Shown piece after piece: positions 51,359 to 63,963 of a stretch of DNA of 64,000 nucleotides. The first letter of the stretch is position 1. The number at the start of each line of letters is the position of its first letter. The notes beneath the pieces were generated by a model that did no database searches, was not told where the DNA came from, and saw only the letters and a list, made by a program, of their open reading frames with translations. The stretch spans positions 3,038,001-3,102,000 of the forward strand of contig VNWV01000003.1 of the NCBI GenBank assembly GCA_009801085.1. Reading direction: 5' to 3'. A program made the translations under genes and the position numbers. The DNA is from Lasiodiplodia sp. COLG20. Lineage: Eukaryota; Ascomycota; Dothideomycetes; Botryosphaeriales; Botryosphaeriaceae.

Positions 51359-52532
51359 GATCGGTCGGTGTGGTGGCAGGAGAGCACAAGAGTAGTAGAC
51401 AAACAACGCTAGTTGAAGAGAGTGGAGGAGCAGCGCGGGTGCAACGAGCGCGGCAACGATTAGACGAGCTCCCGGAATGCTCGAGAGGATAGATGGAAAG
51501 ACTCAGACTGGACTACGGACTACAAGGAAGCGGCTGCTTGGTCTTTTAAACGCCGGTGCGGGCGGTTTGGGGGTGCTTGGACATGGATACTCTCTGGACA
51601 GCAAGGCGAAGCGAAGGCCCGGCTGCATCATCTGGCCGCGTTGAGATGCGCCATTCAGCAGATCGAGGTTGCAGTGGGGAAAGGCAGGCGGCCAGATCAG
51701 ACGCGGGCGGGCGGACAGCTTCTGCCAGGCGGGCTGTATACGGCACCGGGGTGTCACTGGGCAGGCAGCTGTGCAGCTCCAGCTTGGTGGGGGCGCGGCA
51801 CATCGATTGGCAGCTCTCTCGCAGTCTGCGCGCCCTTGCGTGAGGCAGGCCTCTGGCGCCCTTCGGTCAGACATGAGACAGCGCGGTGGATGACACCAGC
51901 TCTCATGCAAGTCACTCGCCGCCCGTCTCCCCGCGCCGGCCGGGGCGGCCATGACGAATGGCAGGCGCTCCGCGGCCCATAGCGCGACGCAGGCACACAT
52001 CGCCTGCTGGCCGATCTGCCGCGCGCAAGAGAGCAGCAGCTCACCGCTCGGTGTGCGACCCCCGCGCGCGCTGCAGCAGCTTAACGGCGACTGGGGTGCA
52101 CGGCAGCATGGGTCCAACGGTCGAGCAGAAGGGCCCGTAGCGGCCATGAACGTGCAGCCGGCAAGCGGAGCCTGAAGTCCTGCAAAATAAGAGCGATCCC
52201 ATCTCACATCCCCAGCTCGACCACCAGCCGGGCTCCAGGCGCTGCTGGGCGAGCGCGCGCAAGCCGGCGCGGCCCAAAGAGGACGAGATGCCGTCTCGGG
52301 TATCGGATCGTGCTGCACGTCACCCCAGAAGCGATGGAACAGGTAGCTTCAGAGCTCGCCGGGCGATGCGGCGCCGTGCTCCTGATCGATGCTGAGGGCC
52401 AGATGCGGCCGAGCCACCGCGCAGCCGCCCGATAATGACAGGTTCCACCGGCGGCGGACGTCGCACAGAGAGCCTGATATGACCGCCGGCAGCTGCTCCG
52501 CCCAGGTCCCCGCCTGCCTCCAGATGCGCGCC

Positions 52533-52588
52533 GGCATGTGCAGACCCTGGTCACCACCCTAAGATCAGCAGGCATCGCATGTCAGGGA
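52533..52588 (+). repeat. Diverged direct repeat, copy A
   Basis: Starts GGCATGTGCAGACCCTGGTC and ends with a GATCAGCAG ... GTCAGG pattern. It aligns by eye with copy B at 52877-52930 (shared GGCATGTGCAGACCC, GTCAC, GATCAGCAG, GTCAGG). Confidence 0.65.
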
Positions 52589-52876
52589 GAAATGATGCGA
52601 AAGATCCCGTACGCGGACGAACGCGCCCTAAATGCCCGCCGCCGGGCGTACGTGGCGTGTGGGCTCGAGGTACTGCGCTAATTTTGCAGGGGAAAAAGAA
52701 AAAAAAAATTAAGATGCAGAGGGAGAGGAATGGGAAAAGATACCTGGAGCCGGGTTGCTCGAGTCAGTCGAGCCGGCGCGCGCTTTGAGCCCAGTACGCG
52801 CCCGCTTGGTGTTGAGGTCGTTGTGCTCCCGTCCGCGAAATATTGCCCGCGGACCGGCCTCGCCAGCCCGCACCGC

Positions 52877-52930
52877 GGCATGTGCAGACCCTTGTCACAC
52901 CCACCTGATCAGCAGCCGTCACGTCAGGCA
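52877..52930 (+). repeat. Diverged direct repeat, copy B
   Basis: Starts GGCATGTGCAGACCCTTGTC, then GATCAGCAG and GTCAGGCAG in the same order and nearly the same spacing as copy A, about 345 bases downstream. Confidence 0.65.
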
Positions 52931-53408
52931 GCGAACGATGCTTTTCTGCGCGATAACATACACGAAACGAGCCTTTGCACATTGAAAGAAGCATTAGGGA
53001 CTGATTATGAATAGATAACAAAAACACCCACCGCCGATGCGAAAGAACGAAATCCCATGTGCACCTAGAAACGATGAAATCAGAAAAATCCCCCGAGGGC
53101 TTTTGTGTACTGCGGCGGCTTGGACGCTCCGAACGAGTAAAATTTTGCTAAAGCACCATATTACTTCAAGCCCGCCCCCGCTTCCCCGCTTCCCCGCGTC
53201 CCCTGAACCTCTGCTAGACCCATGCGCGTACGCATGCGCTTCATTGAACCAAATTCCCGAACAGACGTTGTGCGCGACCAGGGGTCTCGTAAGAAATGCC
53301 CAACATAGACTGTCGAAGGGAATTGAACATTCCCTGAATTAAGTGTAGTCTATTCAAATCGAGAACATGAAAAAGAAAAACGCCAGCACCCGCTTCACCT
53401 GGTCACCT

Positions 53409-54737
53409 TTAGAAGAAGCCGAGCATGGCAGCGAGGACACCAGCGGCACCGAGACCAGCGGCGTTGGTGACGTCGAGGTGGCCAGCAGCACCAGTGCTGG
53501 TGGACGAGGAGCTAGAGCTGGAGCCAGTGGGGGTGGTGTCGGCACCACCGGGGTTGGACTGGCTGCCGGCGCACTGGAACTTGCCCTTGATGACGTTGCT
53601 GTTGCCAGAGAGGGACTTGAAGTGCGAGCAGACGTCATCCATGTTGCTCTCAGACTGGATGTTGAAGGCACCACGGACGTCCTTGAGGCTCTCAAGGGAG
53701 ACGCTGAAAATTAGTCAGTATTAATCTCGTCTTCCACATTGCGAGGGAAAACTTACTCAGTCAGGTTGCCGGAGAAGTCAAGAGCACCGCCAACGGTCTC
53801 AAGAGCAGGGAAGGAAGCGTTGTGGAGCTTCGGGTTGTCGGCGATCTGGAAGCCACCGCTGACCTTCTCGAGAGCGTCGAGCGAGATGTTGGCGAGCTGG
53901 CCGTTGCCAACGAAGGAGAGCGAGCCACCGACGGTGGTGAGGTTAGCAGCCTCGTAGCTCTTGATGCTGTCGCCGTAGAAGCCGAGGGAGCCGTTCAGGG
54001 AAGCCAGCGAGGGGGTAGAGATGGTGCTGACGTTACGGAAAGTCATGTTGTAGGCCCACTCGAGGTTGGGGAAAGAGGCCTGGAGGTCATCGGCGTTGGC
54101 GGACAGAGTAAGAGCGTCCTTGATGCTCGTGAACTGGACGGTGATATCCTTGAGGTACTTGTTGTTGGCAATGAAGAAGGTCGAAACCTCCTTGAGAGCA
54201 ATGCCGTCAAGGGAGCTCAGGAAAGTGTTCTGGATGTTGACGGTGTCGGCCTCCTTGACACCGCTGGTGAAGGAAAGCTCGGACAGAGCGGGCAGACTGC
54301 TCCACTCAATGGCGCCGACCTTGGTGAGCTTGGGGAAGGTGAGCGAGCCCAGGACAGTGAGCTGGTCGAGGTGGAAAGTGTCGACCTCCTCGAGGCTGTC
54401 GGCGCTGAAGCTGGTCAGCGCGGTGGCATTGGTGGCAATCAGGTCGCCGTCAATCTTCTGAACACCGTCGAGCGAGATCGTGGTGGCATCCGTGGCAATG
54501 GCAATGGAACCGGTGAAAGTAGAGCAAGAGGAGAGGCCGGTGGCTCCAGAGGAGATAGTGGTGGTGGCCGAAACACTGCAGGAGGCGGCTGTGGGCGGAA
54601 CGCCGTTAGCACAGAGCGCGGAGAGAGCACTTGCGAGAGCGAAAAGGGGAGCAGTATGGGAGGTTGCTGGCGAGGGAGAACGTACCCTGGGCACCGGCGG
54701 CCGCCGCGACGACGGGGAGAGCGTACTTCGCGAACAT
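53409..54737 (-). CDS. ecm33: GPI-anchored cell wall protein, Ecm33/Sps2 family
   Basis: Three exons (54737-54686, 54588-53757, 53703-53409) give 392 aa. The signal peptide is MFAKYALPVVAAAAGA. The body is made of receptor-L-type leucine-rich repeats: LDGVQKIDGDLIATNATALT, LTVLGSLTFPKLTKVGAIEW, SLNGSLGFYGDSIKSYEAAN and LEKVSGGFQIADNPKLHNAS. A CSHFKSLSGNSNVIKGKFQC pair of cysteines and a Ser/Thr stretch lead to a C-terminal hydrophobic GPI signal (GAAGVLAAMLGFF). Ecm33 proteins are needed for cell wall integrity and correct mannoprotein exposure. The start is set by the short first exon carrying the signal peptide, joined at phase 1. Neighbouring surface genes (Anp1, Mid2-like, expansin-like) fit the same function. 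Confidence 0.93.
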
Positions 54738-57700
54738 TGTCGTTGACAGGCGAGCGAAGATCTGGTCTGGAGAGCGGAGAAGAGTCAGCAACTGCGACAG
54801 CGCGTTGTATTTGTAGCGATCGGGGGCACGGTGGAGTACGCACGGTAGTCGATTGGGGTGGCTGACGACGCCTCGGGGATAAATGGGATGACGGGTGTGA
54901 AGATGTATGGGCGAGCGAGCGTCAAGAAGTTGGAAGAGGAAACGAGGGAGAAATAGGCGCAGCTGGGCGACCGACGAGGATGGAAGGCTCGCTGGAGACG
55001 TGGCTGAGCGAAACGAGGAGGTGGGAAGAGTAGTGTTTTGTTGAAAGGAAGGCGAAGGAGGCCGGGAAAATAGGGAGGTTCGCGCAGCAGCGCGCTCAGG
55101 AGCGAGCGGCGGCGCTAGGACGGCGGCGCTGGCCCGAGCTCGAGCGGCCTGGCGTGGCTTGATTCGAGGTTGATTCATTAGCGCGGCCGGTGCCCGCCTC
55201 TGGCGATCGCGCTTGCATGGAGCATTCGAGATGGAAAGTCTCGTCCAGGGCAGCGAATTCGCGCGTCGGCGAGCGCGGCGGCCGCCTGCCAGCACACAAT
55301 GGTTGACGTCGCCCTGGCGCCTCTCCCAGCCTCCACCCCGCGCGATGTGGGCGAGGAGGCGGGAGCCAGCACGAACGAGCGTCGCCATTATTACGAGGCC
55401 CTCCACTCTGCCCGCCGGCTGTGGCACTCCGTCAGCTTGCCGTCGCCTCACCGATGACCCCTCGCTCAGCTCTGTCTCTGCACCACCCAGACGGTTGGCC
55501 CGGGGCAGCCGCCGCGCGATTGGCCAATTCGGCCAGCTTGAGCATCGCATGGGGGCCCGGCGGGCGAATCATGGAAGGGCGCGCTAGGTGCTGTCATGGG
55601 TCTCCGCCAACGAGAGGCTCTCACAGCCAAGTTTCGGCACCGTTGCAGAGCTCCAATTGGCGCCCGGCTTGCTACCAGAATCACCCTCGCCCCAAACCGC
55701 AATGCCGCGTGTGCCGTGGGCGAGACAAACCCACTCAGCTCGCCCACGATGACGCTGCTCGCCATCGCCGTCCCTCATGGCCGCTAACGCTTGCGGCCAG
55801 GCCCTGGACGGTGCTGTCAATGCGCAGAGCTATTTATCGTTTATGAAAACGGATCACGGGCCCCCGGGGGCGCCTGCTGGAGTCCTGGCACCGCTAATTT
55901 CGGATGCTGCGCGAACCAGGCCGGCCAACCTCGCCGGCGTCGATTTTCTATGTATCTGGCGCAAGTTGCAACGGTAGGAGCGAGCCTCTTCATCTCCGCC
56001 TTTCTGCGCGGACGTCAATCATACCATCCTCCGCCGTCGCCGCTGGCCGCCCGCAAGGGTAGCCATATCATGATCTCCATCGCTTGGCGCCAGCTCCGGT
56101 CGAGCGTCGCAAATTGCACGAGAGTGAAGCATTGTTGCGTGCCCTGGCTCCAACGGCTCGCAGTACGCACCCTGCCGAGCCTCCTCGCCGCAACCGGTGC
56201 GTGACGCTTCCCCGATCGGGTCACCACGCCTTCAAAACGTGGGTGGCACGGACAGAGCCAACGAGCATTCGCTCGTGTGCGTTGATGAGATCGCGACGGG
56301 GCGGTTCGAGACTGCGGGAGCCGTCCGCAAGCGCTCGGCGACGGCCAGAGGCTTTCCCTCCGCGACAGCAGCAACAGCGACAACAACAACACTGAGGGCG
56401 GCAGCAGCAGCGAGCGACCAGCACGGCGCCCCACTCCTATTTCCGCTATCACGATGGCCTCGGCTCAGCTGCACCACTGCTCCTGCCAGCCAATCATCGC
56501 CGATTCGGTGGACGGGTCTTCCCAAGATGACCAAGAGGGCCGCTGTCGATCTCCTCTCCGGCTCCGGGCAGATGCATGCCGCGATACTCGAACAGGCAAG
56601 CAGTAGCACGGGGAAGCAGGCAACGAACAGCCGCGCGAGGGGCTACGCGGCCACTCGACGCCTCCCTTTCGCTGCAGCGGCTGGTGGGCAGGCTTCACGT
56701 GCGCTGCAGCCGAACGTCCAAGGCGACTCAAGGCATGATGAATCTGTAACCAGGTTTCGGTCGTCCGTTTCATGTCCAGTCATGCAAGGCCGCGAAAAAA
56801 AGCAAGAAAAAGAAGACGCTGGCCAAGCCTTCTCGTCACCGGCAGTCTCAGAGTCGACCCGGTCCCCACAGGGCTGGCGAAGGTCGCCACATGCGCGCCT
56901 CGCTCCCTGCGCCCCGTATGGCGCCCGGTGCTTGCGGCTGAGCCGTCCGAGCACTCGACGCGATATGAAGATATCACTGATACCAAGCCGACAAGCTCTG
57001 GACGGCCACTCCTGTTTCCCGCGAAAGGTAAGTCGATGGACTCCTTTGGGCTCCACCCGTAGGGCGACGGCGGACACGACCAGTCTCCAGCCACGCCGTC
57101 GAGGAAGCTGTTCCCTCCAGTCAATCCTTTGCGCACGACCTCCAAACGGCCATTGCTGACGGCGAGCAGCCGCCCATCACTGCCCCAGCGTCATAGGCCT
57201 CCCTACCGTGTTTTAGCCGCTGTCTGAAGGCACCAAACAGCGGCAAAAAGGTGGAGCCACAACGCCGGCGTGCAAGTGGCGTCGACAAGTCCACTGGTGC
57301 CACAGAGAGGAAGTGAGGAGCTGCAATTGATCTCCACGCCAATTCCACCATCAGACGTCAGTCTGTTCATCAGCAACATCACAAGGCCGGCACACGTGCA
57401 TCTGGCTTCCTGGAGCGAAGTTGGCTCTCACGTGGTCGTCCACACAACTATCCAGATCTGGAATCGCTTACTTCCAGGATAGGTACACCGCACTTCATTT
57501 CGTGCATTCCAGGGGTTTCGCCATACCCGTGACGCGCTGCCAACCAGCGGGCCCGCTCCAGCATGAACTCTCCGGCACTGCTGCTCCAGGATGCCGCAGC
57601 TGCCTCGCATTTTGCAAGGCAACGGGACACAGCGATATGTGCGACAGCGGCAGAAGATGCTTGCGCCGGATTACATGCGTGTCAGAACCTTAAAAGCGCC

Positions 57701-60700
57701 GACCCGGGGAGTGGAGAGCGGCTGGAGGGGATTCAACGACCCTAAGGTACTGGCTTCAGACCCTTGTCCGCACCACCTTGCAATCCCATACGCGCCCTGC
57801 TTTCAGGTCCAGCGGCTTCGTAGCGTTGTGCTCTGGTCTGAACAAACGATCGACTGCAAGTCCGAATTTGCGAACGGCGTTGTTGTGTGACGTGCTGTTG
57901 GGAGCAATCATTGGGCTGCGTTGAAACTCCCGCTCGTTGCCCAGGCGTTGATTGCCGCTGCTTCCTCGGTTCATGAGACGGCCGATCTCACTTCAGACCC
58001 TGCCAACACATCGAGGCAGAAGCAGCGGTAAGATCTACTCTCTCAGGCCTCGCCGCCGGGTTCGCACTTCCCTAGATTACGCCGTTTCTTACCGCTGTCG
58101 ACATTTCTCTTACTCGCCGCTTGCTGCAAGATTTCGGAACGGCAAGAGTATGACATGCAGCAATCGCTGGTGGAGCCCGCTTCCATCATCCGCGTATCAC
58201 CCTTGTTGCAGCGGTACTAGGCAATGCTATGCCGATGATGATAACCTGCGCATATGCTTACTTGCTTGCAACCGCCCGACCTCATCAGGTCCCGGGTTTG
58301 CCCGCGCATACATACATGTTCACTATTAAGGTGCTGACATCAGTTGCACCACACGCAAGAGAAAAAAAGGCAGGGAAGATTCTGTTGTGAAAGGTGAGTC
58401 GGGAGCGCAGGGAAAAGTCGCCGGTGAACAGCAAGAGAACAGAGCAGCTCAGGCAGACATAATGGATGAGGGGTAGTACGCATAGTCTCGTACGCCTGCA
58501 GCACCCTGCGAAGTAACAGATTCGACCAGAGCCGCATCAGCGCTAAGCAATTAAGGACGACGCGCGCACCATCGCTGTGCCAAGCATGCGCAGAATTGGT
58601 GTAGCGCCCGGCTTGCAGCTTTTTCGACAACCTCTTTTCGCCTTTGTCCTTTCCTTGTCTGTTGTGCCCTGCTTGCTCATCGCCATTGCTTGCATGGTTA
58701 TCCTTTCAATCCTTCCCGTGAAGCCCCAGTCAGCCCTGCAGTAGTTCAGATCTGCACGCCGTCCACAGGGACTGCGGATGCTGGTTCCGCTCTTCCCCGC
58801 AAGGCCGGCCCCATCGTGAACGGAGGTAAACTAAGGCACGTCATAACGAGCGGCAGTACCGCCCCGCTCACAAGATGGGGGGAAGATAAAGAGCGGTGTC
58901 CAATCGATACATCCCACATTGACCGTGATGTATCGCATGGGTGACACGCTTCGAGGGACTAAGTTTAGAACAATCTAGAAAGAGACAGCCGTGCAGGGTT
59001 GAAAGCTGTCGGTGGTGTTGCTCATGAAGCGCCCATCTACCAGCCTCTGAGCGTGGAGATGCTTGTTTGGAGAGAATCTTGGGCAGCAGTGGCGTGAGAT
59101 AGACGAGGGCGCTTAAAGGAAGGGAGACCGAGTGGCCTGTTGCCTTTCAGAGAGGTGGGGAAATGAACGTCCATGTTTCTCACGCAGTGATGCTTCCAAC
59201 TCTCGGCTCCGGGGCCAGCGTACTCCGCTAGAGCAGGAAAAAAAAAAAAATACCGGAACCTCAACGCGCACTCAGAGGCAATGTCATCCATTTGCCAGTC
59301 GCACGATCAAAGGAGGAGATACATTTTTTGTTATGCGGCAAGTCTTTGTGCCGTGTTATGGTTACACGAAACTGCCACCATCCTCCCTCTCTCCCGCCTT
59401 CACCCATGTCCCGCCTCCCCTCCCTTCCTTCCTTCCCGCTTCCCCCTCCCATCATCCCGCTCCGCTCTGCACTACGTACATACATACATCAATGGATTTT
59501 GTGTTCGATAAGACATGCACGTTGGCACGGGCCCGTTTGCATAGATGAAGGATACCCTGCTCTCCAAGTACCTGACATTTTGTACGACATCGAGTTGTCC
59601 GGCTACTGTTGCCACTGCTGTGAATGCTGTTGCTGCCGCTGCTCTTCCCGGGGTGCATCCCCGACGGTGTTTCCGTCGGCCTCACCCCAGGGTAATCATC
59701 AGCCAGCCAGTCAGCCCCGGCCAGCAACCTAAGCATGTAACACCAATCCCATTCAGTTTACAGAACACAGACCACCGGCTAATGTTACCAGCCCTTTCAC
59801 CACGTTAGTCAGAGGTTGTCGCGCAGCAGCGAGGACACCGTTTCCATTTCTCCAGATCGATTGCCAGAGTAATACGCAATATGCTACATGGTCGAGAGCT
59901 GTTCCTCACTACCACCACCTTACGATCAATCAAGCAAGCTAGTCTTCAATCAATAATAAAAACAAATAAAAATCATCAAGTAGCGGTGAACGTGAGCATG
60001 AGCACATTGATTAAAATAAAGACCCCTGTGGCGGCTGGCGGCTCGTCCCATGATCGCCACGCCACTTCGATCCCACGCGCCAATACCGTCGCCTTTCGCC
60101 CCGCGCGTATATTGATTGTACTTGTGACCCTGCGTACTAGACATCGTTTTTCCGCTCGGGAATAAAGGAGAAAAAAAAATTGACGTGCAATTTGGCTGTA
60201 TGTCTTTCTTTTTTCCTCCTCGAGCACATCCAATTTGATGTGGAGATCTCTAATGCGAGTGCGTTTGTGGATCACGGATCAAGTGGCAAAGAGAAACATT
60301 CAACCTGGGCAAATGAAAACAGACAAGGAAAAGGACACAGTGGCAAGGATCCCTTGTTCGTATGCGCTGGGAGATCTGGCCATTGACGGGGGACAGTGGG
60401 TTCCCGGCTGCCGCTGTGGATTTTTCTCCTGCTTGCCAGGGCAGGGGTGGGAGGGAAGGGGGAGGGGCGGAGGCGGACAGGGCTGTTTGTATGCCGTGCA
60501 TGTGTAGAATGTTGGAACAGCAAGAATAAACGAGAAAGCAGGCGAACAAGGATTGTAGGGGGAGGGAGAATGGACTTGCCCAAACATTAATGACGTTTCT
60601 TGCGTGATGATCAGACAACTCTCCGGTCACATTGGAAACATTGTAAGGGACGGAGCAGCAGGTTGTGCCAGCGACAATCTGCGGGCGCGTGCGCACGGGA

Positions 60701-60936
60701 GCGGGTAAGATGCTTGCTTTTTCTTTTCTTTTTTTGATTTCCGAGGAAGAGAAGGAGATCTATGCTACATGTATCATTCATTCCAGATCTGCTCCGGCAT
60801 CGGGATGCGGGCCGTCACTGTCTCGAGCTCTGAACCTGAAAATGATCTACGCTCTCTGAGTCTGGGGTGTTTGCGCAATTCGCGGCACTTCCGTGTGGGA
60901 CCTGGTTTGACTCTACGGCCAGAGTCGGCGTAAGAC
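54738..60936. other. 6.2-kb gene desert
   Basis: The largest stretch without a gene. It is GC-rich from 55.1 to about 57.2 kb, with long overlapping frames on both strands (up to about 320 codons at 56.2-57.2 kb) that are low in recognisable structure. It is CT-rich at 59.37-59.46 kb and AT-richer from 59.9 kb. It contains the promoter of the Ecm33 gene and the 3' flank of Mag1. No tRNA, transposon or protein signature was found by eye. Confidence 0.6.
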
Positions 60937-62929
60937 TCAGGCTGTGAGGGCGTCGATATTGACGTCTTCGACCCTCCACATGTACCACATGAAAAGACTC
61001 CTGTGTTATAGAGATTCCTAGTTAGCAAAAAGAGATCTTCAGATGTCTCGCCTTGTCCATTTTTCGAGCAAAACAACGCCTCGCTTGTGATCTTCGGCTC
61101 GTGACAAATAATTGCTCCAGAATTCCATGTAAAATGCAGAAACGCATAATGGGAATGTGCAACCAAATGAGGGCTAAAGTAAGGCGGCATGTATTTGAAG
61201 GGCCAGTGTATGGTCTGCAAAGCAATGCGAAGCCCTACCGAAGTCGGGCTGATACGGACCAGTGATCCAAATTCTCCAACAAGATACTTTGTAGCAATAT
61301 TCGGTGCACTTATATGATAAGAAATAAGAAAAGAGTGTACTCACCTATAAGGTGCAAATTTTGCGGAATGCTCCAACATCTCCTTTTCGCTCAAATATTT
61401 CCATTTGCCTCCCTTGCCGTTAGACTTCAGCTTCGCGACATCCTTACCCAACCATGCGGCCATGCCTCTCTGGACACCGAGATCCCCTGTGCTGAACACG
61501 TCCATGCGCTTCAGCGCGAAGCAAGCAAACATCTCGACGCTCCAGCGACCAAGACCTCGCACGGCGACGAGCCGCTCGAGGACCTCAGCATCAGATGCTT
61601 CTACTAGCATCTGAGCGGATAGCTCTCCAGACGCGAACTTCTCGGCCAGCCCTTTCACGTACTCGGCTTTGCGGCCAGAGAGGCCAGCGGTACGCAGGAG
61701 AGAGAGGTCTGCGGCTGCAACTGAGACGGGATCAGGGAAGAAGGAGGGGGAGTTAGTAGAGTTAGGAAAGAGCGCGATAAACCTGTTCCTAATGGATTTG
61801 GCTGCCGCACCAGATACCTAAGTATTGAGCTATGTTAGCGCTCAACCTTTCTTTTCTCTTAATCCTTAATATATGTCCCTGGGGAAGTTAAATGGTGAGG
61901 AGCAAGCGGGAACCATTCGCAATGTGCAAATCAAGCTATCCCAATGCTTCTTCACCCAACAACCTTTGCGAGAGCTCTATATATTTGTGAAAGATGATGC
62001 ATGAGGTGCTAGAAACTTACCTGCTGCGCTAGAATCCCACTCACCAAGCTTTTGAACGGATCCACCTCTTCCTGCAGCCCCTCAGGCGAAAAGTGCTTAC
62101 ACGGATGCTTTTCGATAACCGCCTTTAGTCTCGGGTCGACCTTAATCAAATGCGCACACGCCATTTCAAGCAAATTCTCTGTCGTCGTCTCGGGCAAAAG
62201 CGTCGTGCCCGCCGCCTCTGCCGGTGCAACCTCGCTCGCCTCGGGCACATCGGCCGTGTACGCGACCACGCGTGATCCGCCCGGCGTTGACAACGGCGCG
62301 TTGGTGGCGTGTGGCTCCGCAAGGCGCGCCTTCCGACTACGCTTAGGAGGAGCTGCATCGGTGTCTACGGCGCTGAGTGGCGAGGACGATGCTATCAGTC
62401 CGACAGCCGAGGGCGTAGGGGTGAATGGTGGAGGCTTGGATGGAGATGGGCCATCATTGACGGTTTTGCGTCGCTTAGTGGTGGGAGTTAGAGGTGTGAC
62501 GAAGACATTGGCATCCGCTTTTTCAGTTGCGGTTGGACCGGAGAGAGTAGGCTCTGCGGTCGAGTCGACGCTCTTCGAGGGTCGGCCGCGTTTCTTGCCT
62601 GGGGACCGGACAACGGTATCGAGCCCATTGGTCTTCTTGCTCACTTTAGGTTTCGAAATAGGAGCTTGGATATCAGGCTGACTGGCTTGGATGCGGGCAG
62701 ATCTTCTGACGGACGACATGGTGGCGAAAAGAGCTGGGTAATTTTGCTGGTTGAAAAGCAAGGGTGCAATTACCGTTGATTGGCGATCAAGACCGAGGCG
62801 CAAAGAGACTGACGACTTGGAAGTGGCAAGGCGTGAGTGTCGAAACATGAGGAAAGGTGCTTGACGCGGCAAGGTTGGAGGCGCGACGGAAATGACGTGG
62901 TCGCGGGGAACCGGTTCTCGCGAAGTCAC
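60937..62929 (-). CDS. mag1: DNA-3-methyladenine glycosylase (Mag1/AlkA, HhH-GPD)
   Basis: Three exons (62929-62021, 61817-61345, 61000-60937) give up to 481 aa. It removes 3-methyladenine and other alkylated purines in base excision repair. The first 230 residues are disordered and basic, with nuclear-type KKRGRPSK. The catalytic domain begins LIKVDPRLKAVIEKHPCKHF, then FKSLVSGILAQQVSGAAAKS, then LLRTAGLSGRKAEYVKGLAE. The helix-hairpin-helix is LERLVAVRGLGRWSVEMFAC, followed by DVFSTGDLGVQRGM with the catalytic Asp in the STGD turn. The end reads FMWYMWRVEDVN. Three starts are possible: Met 62929, Met 62848 (opening a presequence-like MFRHSRLATSKSSVSLRLG) and Met 62719 (MSSVRRSARIQ, the form usual in fungi). 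The intron at 62020-61818 is long (203 bases). Confidence 0.92.
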
Positions 62930-63452
62930 ATGCTCTGCTGCTGCCTGAAATTGAATCCGTAAGCTGCCTCATCCTTGGCGCATTATTAATTGCCGACTCT
63001 ACGATAGGTGATTGGATGGCGCTGCCTGTTCGCGGGCGTACGGAACCTAGAGGGTGATGGGGATGGGAATCGACTACAATTATCCGAACCGATGACCGCC
63101 GACGCCAGTAAATGGCAAGTACATCAAACGTAATTTCAAGATGCATGCTCAGCAATGGCAATCTGTCTTTGGATTGGCGACTGCAACAATTACATGCGTT
63201 TTTTGACCTGCTGCGACAAGACTTGCCTGACCATACACTTGCTCTTTCCGAGAACTGGCTCCGCTGAGGAACACATCTGCATGTTCGCGTAACAGCGTAG
63301 ATCCATAGGAGACGAAAACCTTCCATTCGCCGTTTCTCTTTGGTAGTGTACAGTCTAAAGCACAAGGGACTGCGGCGACACCTGTTCTGGCTAGCACCTT
63401 CTGTCTATACATGTGTGCTTTTCTCCATGCTCCCTTCTTGCGCGCTTGGTAT
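62930..63452. other. Intergenic, Mag1 promoter and Qcr7 3' flank
   Basis: About 520 bases; no gene recognised. Confidence 0.6.
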
Positions 63453-63963
63453 CTATGACCTCTTCGCCGGCTTCTTGACGACCATGGCCTCCAGATCCTC
63501 ACGCTCCTTGATCTCGGCCTCGATCTCGGCGATGATGGGGCTCAGGTAGGGAGTGTCCTGTGAGACATCAGCGAGCCGCGTCTTATTCCCAATGGCAGGT
63601 CGGATCCATTGCGTACCTCCTCAGGCTTGGTCTGCTGCTCTTTGGGCAAAAGCTGGTGCGCCAGCGAGCACTTTGTTCCCATTAGCCGATAATCTTCACC
63701 CGCAGTCTTTACGCTGCTCATCGTACCTGGAAAGCGCGGCGCATGCGGAAGACACGGTCGTAGGCCTCCTTGGGGGGAAGGCGCTTGAGAGCCAGCTGAA
63801 CAGTCTCAGACTCCTCGGGGATCAGGTCGTCGGCTCTGCGGAGAGAAAGGCGTTAGACATGGTCGGACGCGGCGTTCGCGGCGGGACGTGGAGGGCTAGC
63901 AGCAGGCCATTGGTCGCTACCGAGGGGGCCATACCTCAGGCCGAGCTTGCGGTAGCCGGCGAG
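63453..63963 (-). CDS. qcr7: Cytochrome bc1 complex subunit 7 (Qcr7), 5' partial
   Basis: Four exons are visible (63963-63935, 63835-63727, 63670-63617, 63557-63453), covering about 98 residues; upstream exons lie beyond the right edge. Qcr7 (14-kDa, ubiquinol-cytochrome c reductase binding protein) is a matrix-side subunit of respiratory complex III. The conserved order is present: AGYRKLGLRADDLIPEES, then VQLALKRLPPKEAYDRVFRM, RRAFQCSLAHQLLPKEQ, and DTPYLSPIIAEIEAEI, ending VVKKPAKRS. All phases agree (0/2/0/0). The exons are short, as is typical for this gene in ascomycetes. Confidence 0.93.

Larger units (their letters stand above)
51359..53408. other. 2-kb GC-rich gene-free stretch
   Basis: 51.55-52.95 kb is strongly GC-rich, with overlapping frames on both strands and no recognisable protein. 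It carries a diverged direct repeat (52533-52588 and 52877-52930). An AT-rich patch lies at 52.68-52.72 kb. Confidence 0.6.

Noticed and set aside
53822..54865. 347-codon plus-strand frame across the Ecm33 gene
   Set aside because: Antisense shadow of leucine-rich repeats; Glu/Gly/Val-biased with no motif.
56197..57159. 320-codon plus-strand frame in the gene desert
   Set aside because: GC-rich DNA gives long chance frames; the translation changes character along its length, has no domain, and competing frames exist on the other strand.
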